Assembly (NCBI RefSeq): GCF_963678635.1
Contig: NC_087071.1
Span: 45,493,095 to 45,557,094, forward strand
Source: Symsagittifera roscoffensis
Lineage: Eukaryota; Xenacoelomorpha; Acoela; Convolutidae
DNA: 64,000 nucleotides
Direction of reading: 5' to 3'
Part shown: positions 63,997 through 64,000 of the stretch, in pieces
Position numbering within the stretch: the stretch's first letter is position 1
How the letters are laid out: every line of letters starts with the position of its first letter
Made by a program: the position numbers and the translations under genes
The notes under the pieces: generated by a model
What the model was told of the DNA's origin: nothing
Seen by the model: only the letters and a program-made list of their open reading frames with translations
Databases searched by the model: none

Positions 63997-64000
63997 ACGA

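Larger units (their letters stand above)
54315..64000 (+). mobile_element. Element C: Ty3/Gypsy-type element of the B family (cut by window end)
   Basis: Plus strand, head-to-head with B. Gag, PR, RT, RNase H and IN follow in the same order with many stops and frameshifts, more than in B. The window ends inside the integrase, so whether C has the accessory module is unknown. Confidence 0.9.

Overview
This window is animal (metazoan) repeat DNA. I find no host gene, tRNA, rRNA or bacterial feature. Almost all recognisable coding sequence belongs to retroelements, mostly carrying frameshifts or stops. The species cannot be named from the sequence. The metazoan call rests on a non-LTR reverse-transcriptase tail of a kind I associate with animal genomes, on very large Ty3-like elements, and on the absence of operons or ribosome binding sites. 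A run of exactly 200 N at 54115-54314 is a scaffold gap.

Layout. (1) 1-6672: tandem array of about 0.85-kb units, each with the same piece of a non-LTR reverse-transcriptase C-terminus on the minus strand; the last two units are 513-bp deletion derivatives. (2) About 26666 down to 6890, minus strand: element A, a giant Ty3/Gypsy-type element. It reads leader, gag, protease, RT, RNase H, integrase, then a 485-bp spacer, then about 8.2 kb of further coding sequence (accessory blocks Acc1-Acc5); its 3' end is cut off by repeat DNA. (3) 26667-28516: non-coding DNA plus a dispersed repeat here called X. (4) 49789 down to about 28517, minus strand: element B, a diverged relative with the same order and the same accessory blocks. 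(5) 49790-54114: two and a bit copies of a 2.04-kb tandem duplication of X plus a fragment of the B terminus. (6) 54315-64000, plus strand: element C, a close relative of B lying head-to-head with it and cut by the window edge inside the integrase.

How the parts fit. The order PR-RT-RNase H-IN defines Ty3/Gypsy. Two things are unusual. After the integrase GPF module comes a tail of about 390 residues that ends in a fold resembling a TARG1-type macrodomain. Downstream of pol, both families carry a co-linear accessory module of roughly 2,700 codons. Acc1 is a coiled coil followed by an SGNH (GDSL-type) hydrolase with all its blocks. Acc2 has a second, degenerate SGNH-like segment followed by a long novel domain. 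Acc3 is acidic and low-complexity. Acc4 is novel. Acc5 has a conserved C4 metal-binding-like cluster and several sharply conserved motifs. Because A and B are diverged but keep the same module, it is very likely part of the element rather than a chance neighbour. Only Acc1 opens with an ATG, so the blocks may be made as one polyprotein or by recoding.

Limits. I could not find a matched pair of LTRs for A or B. The 5' termini are proposed from a shared terminal sequence, and the 3' ends look truncated or replaced. Many coding stretches are broken by single stops or frameshifts, so these copies look mostly dead.
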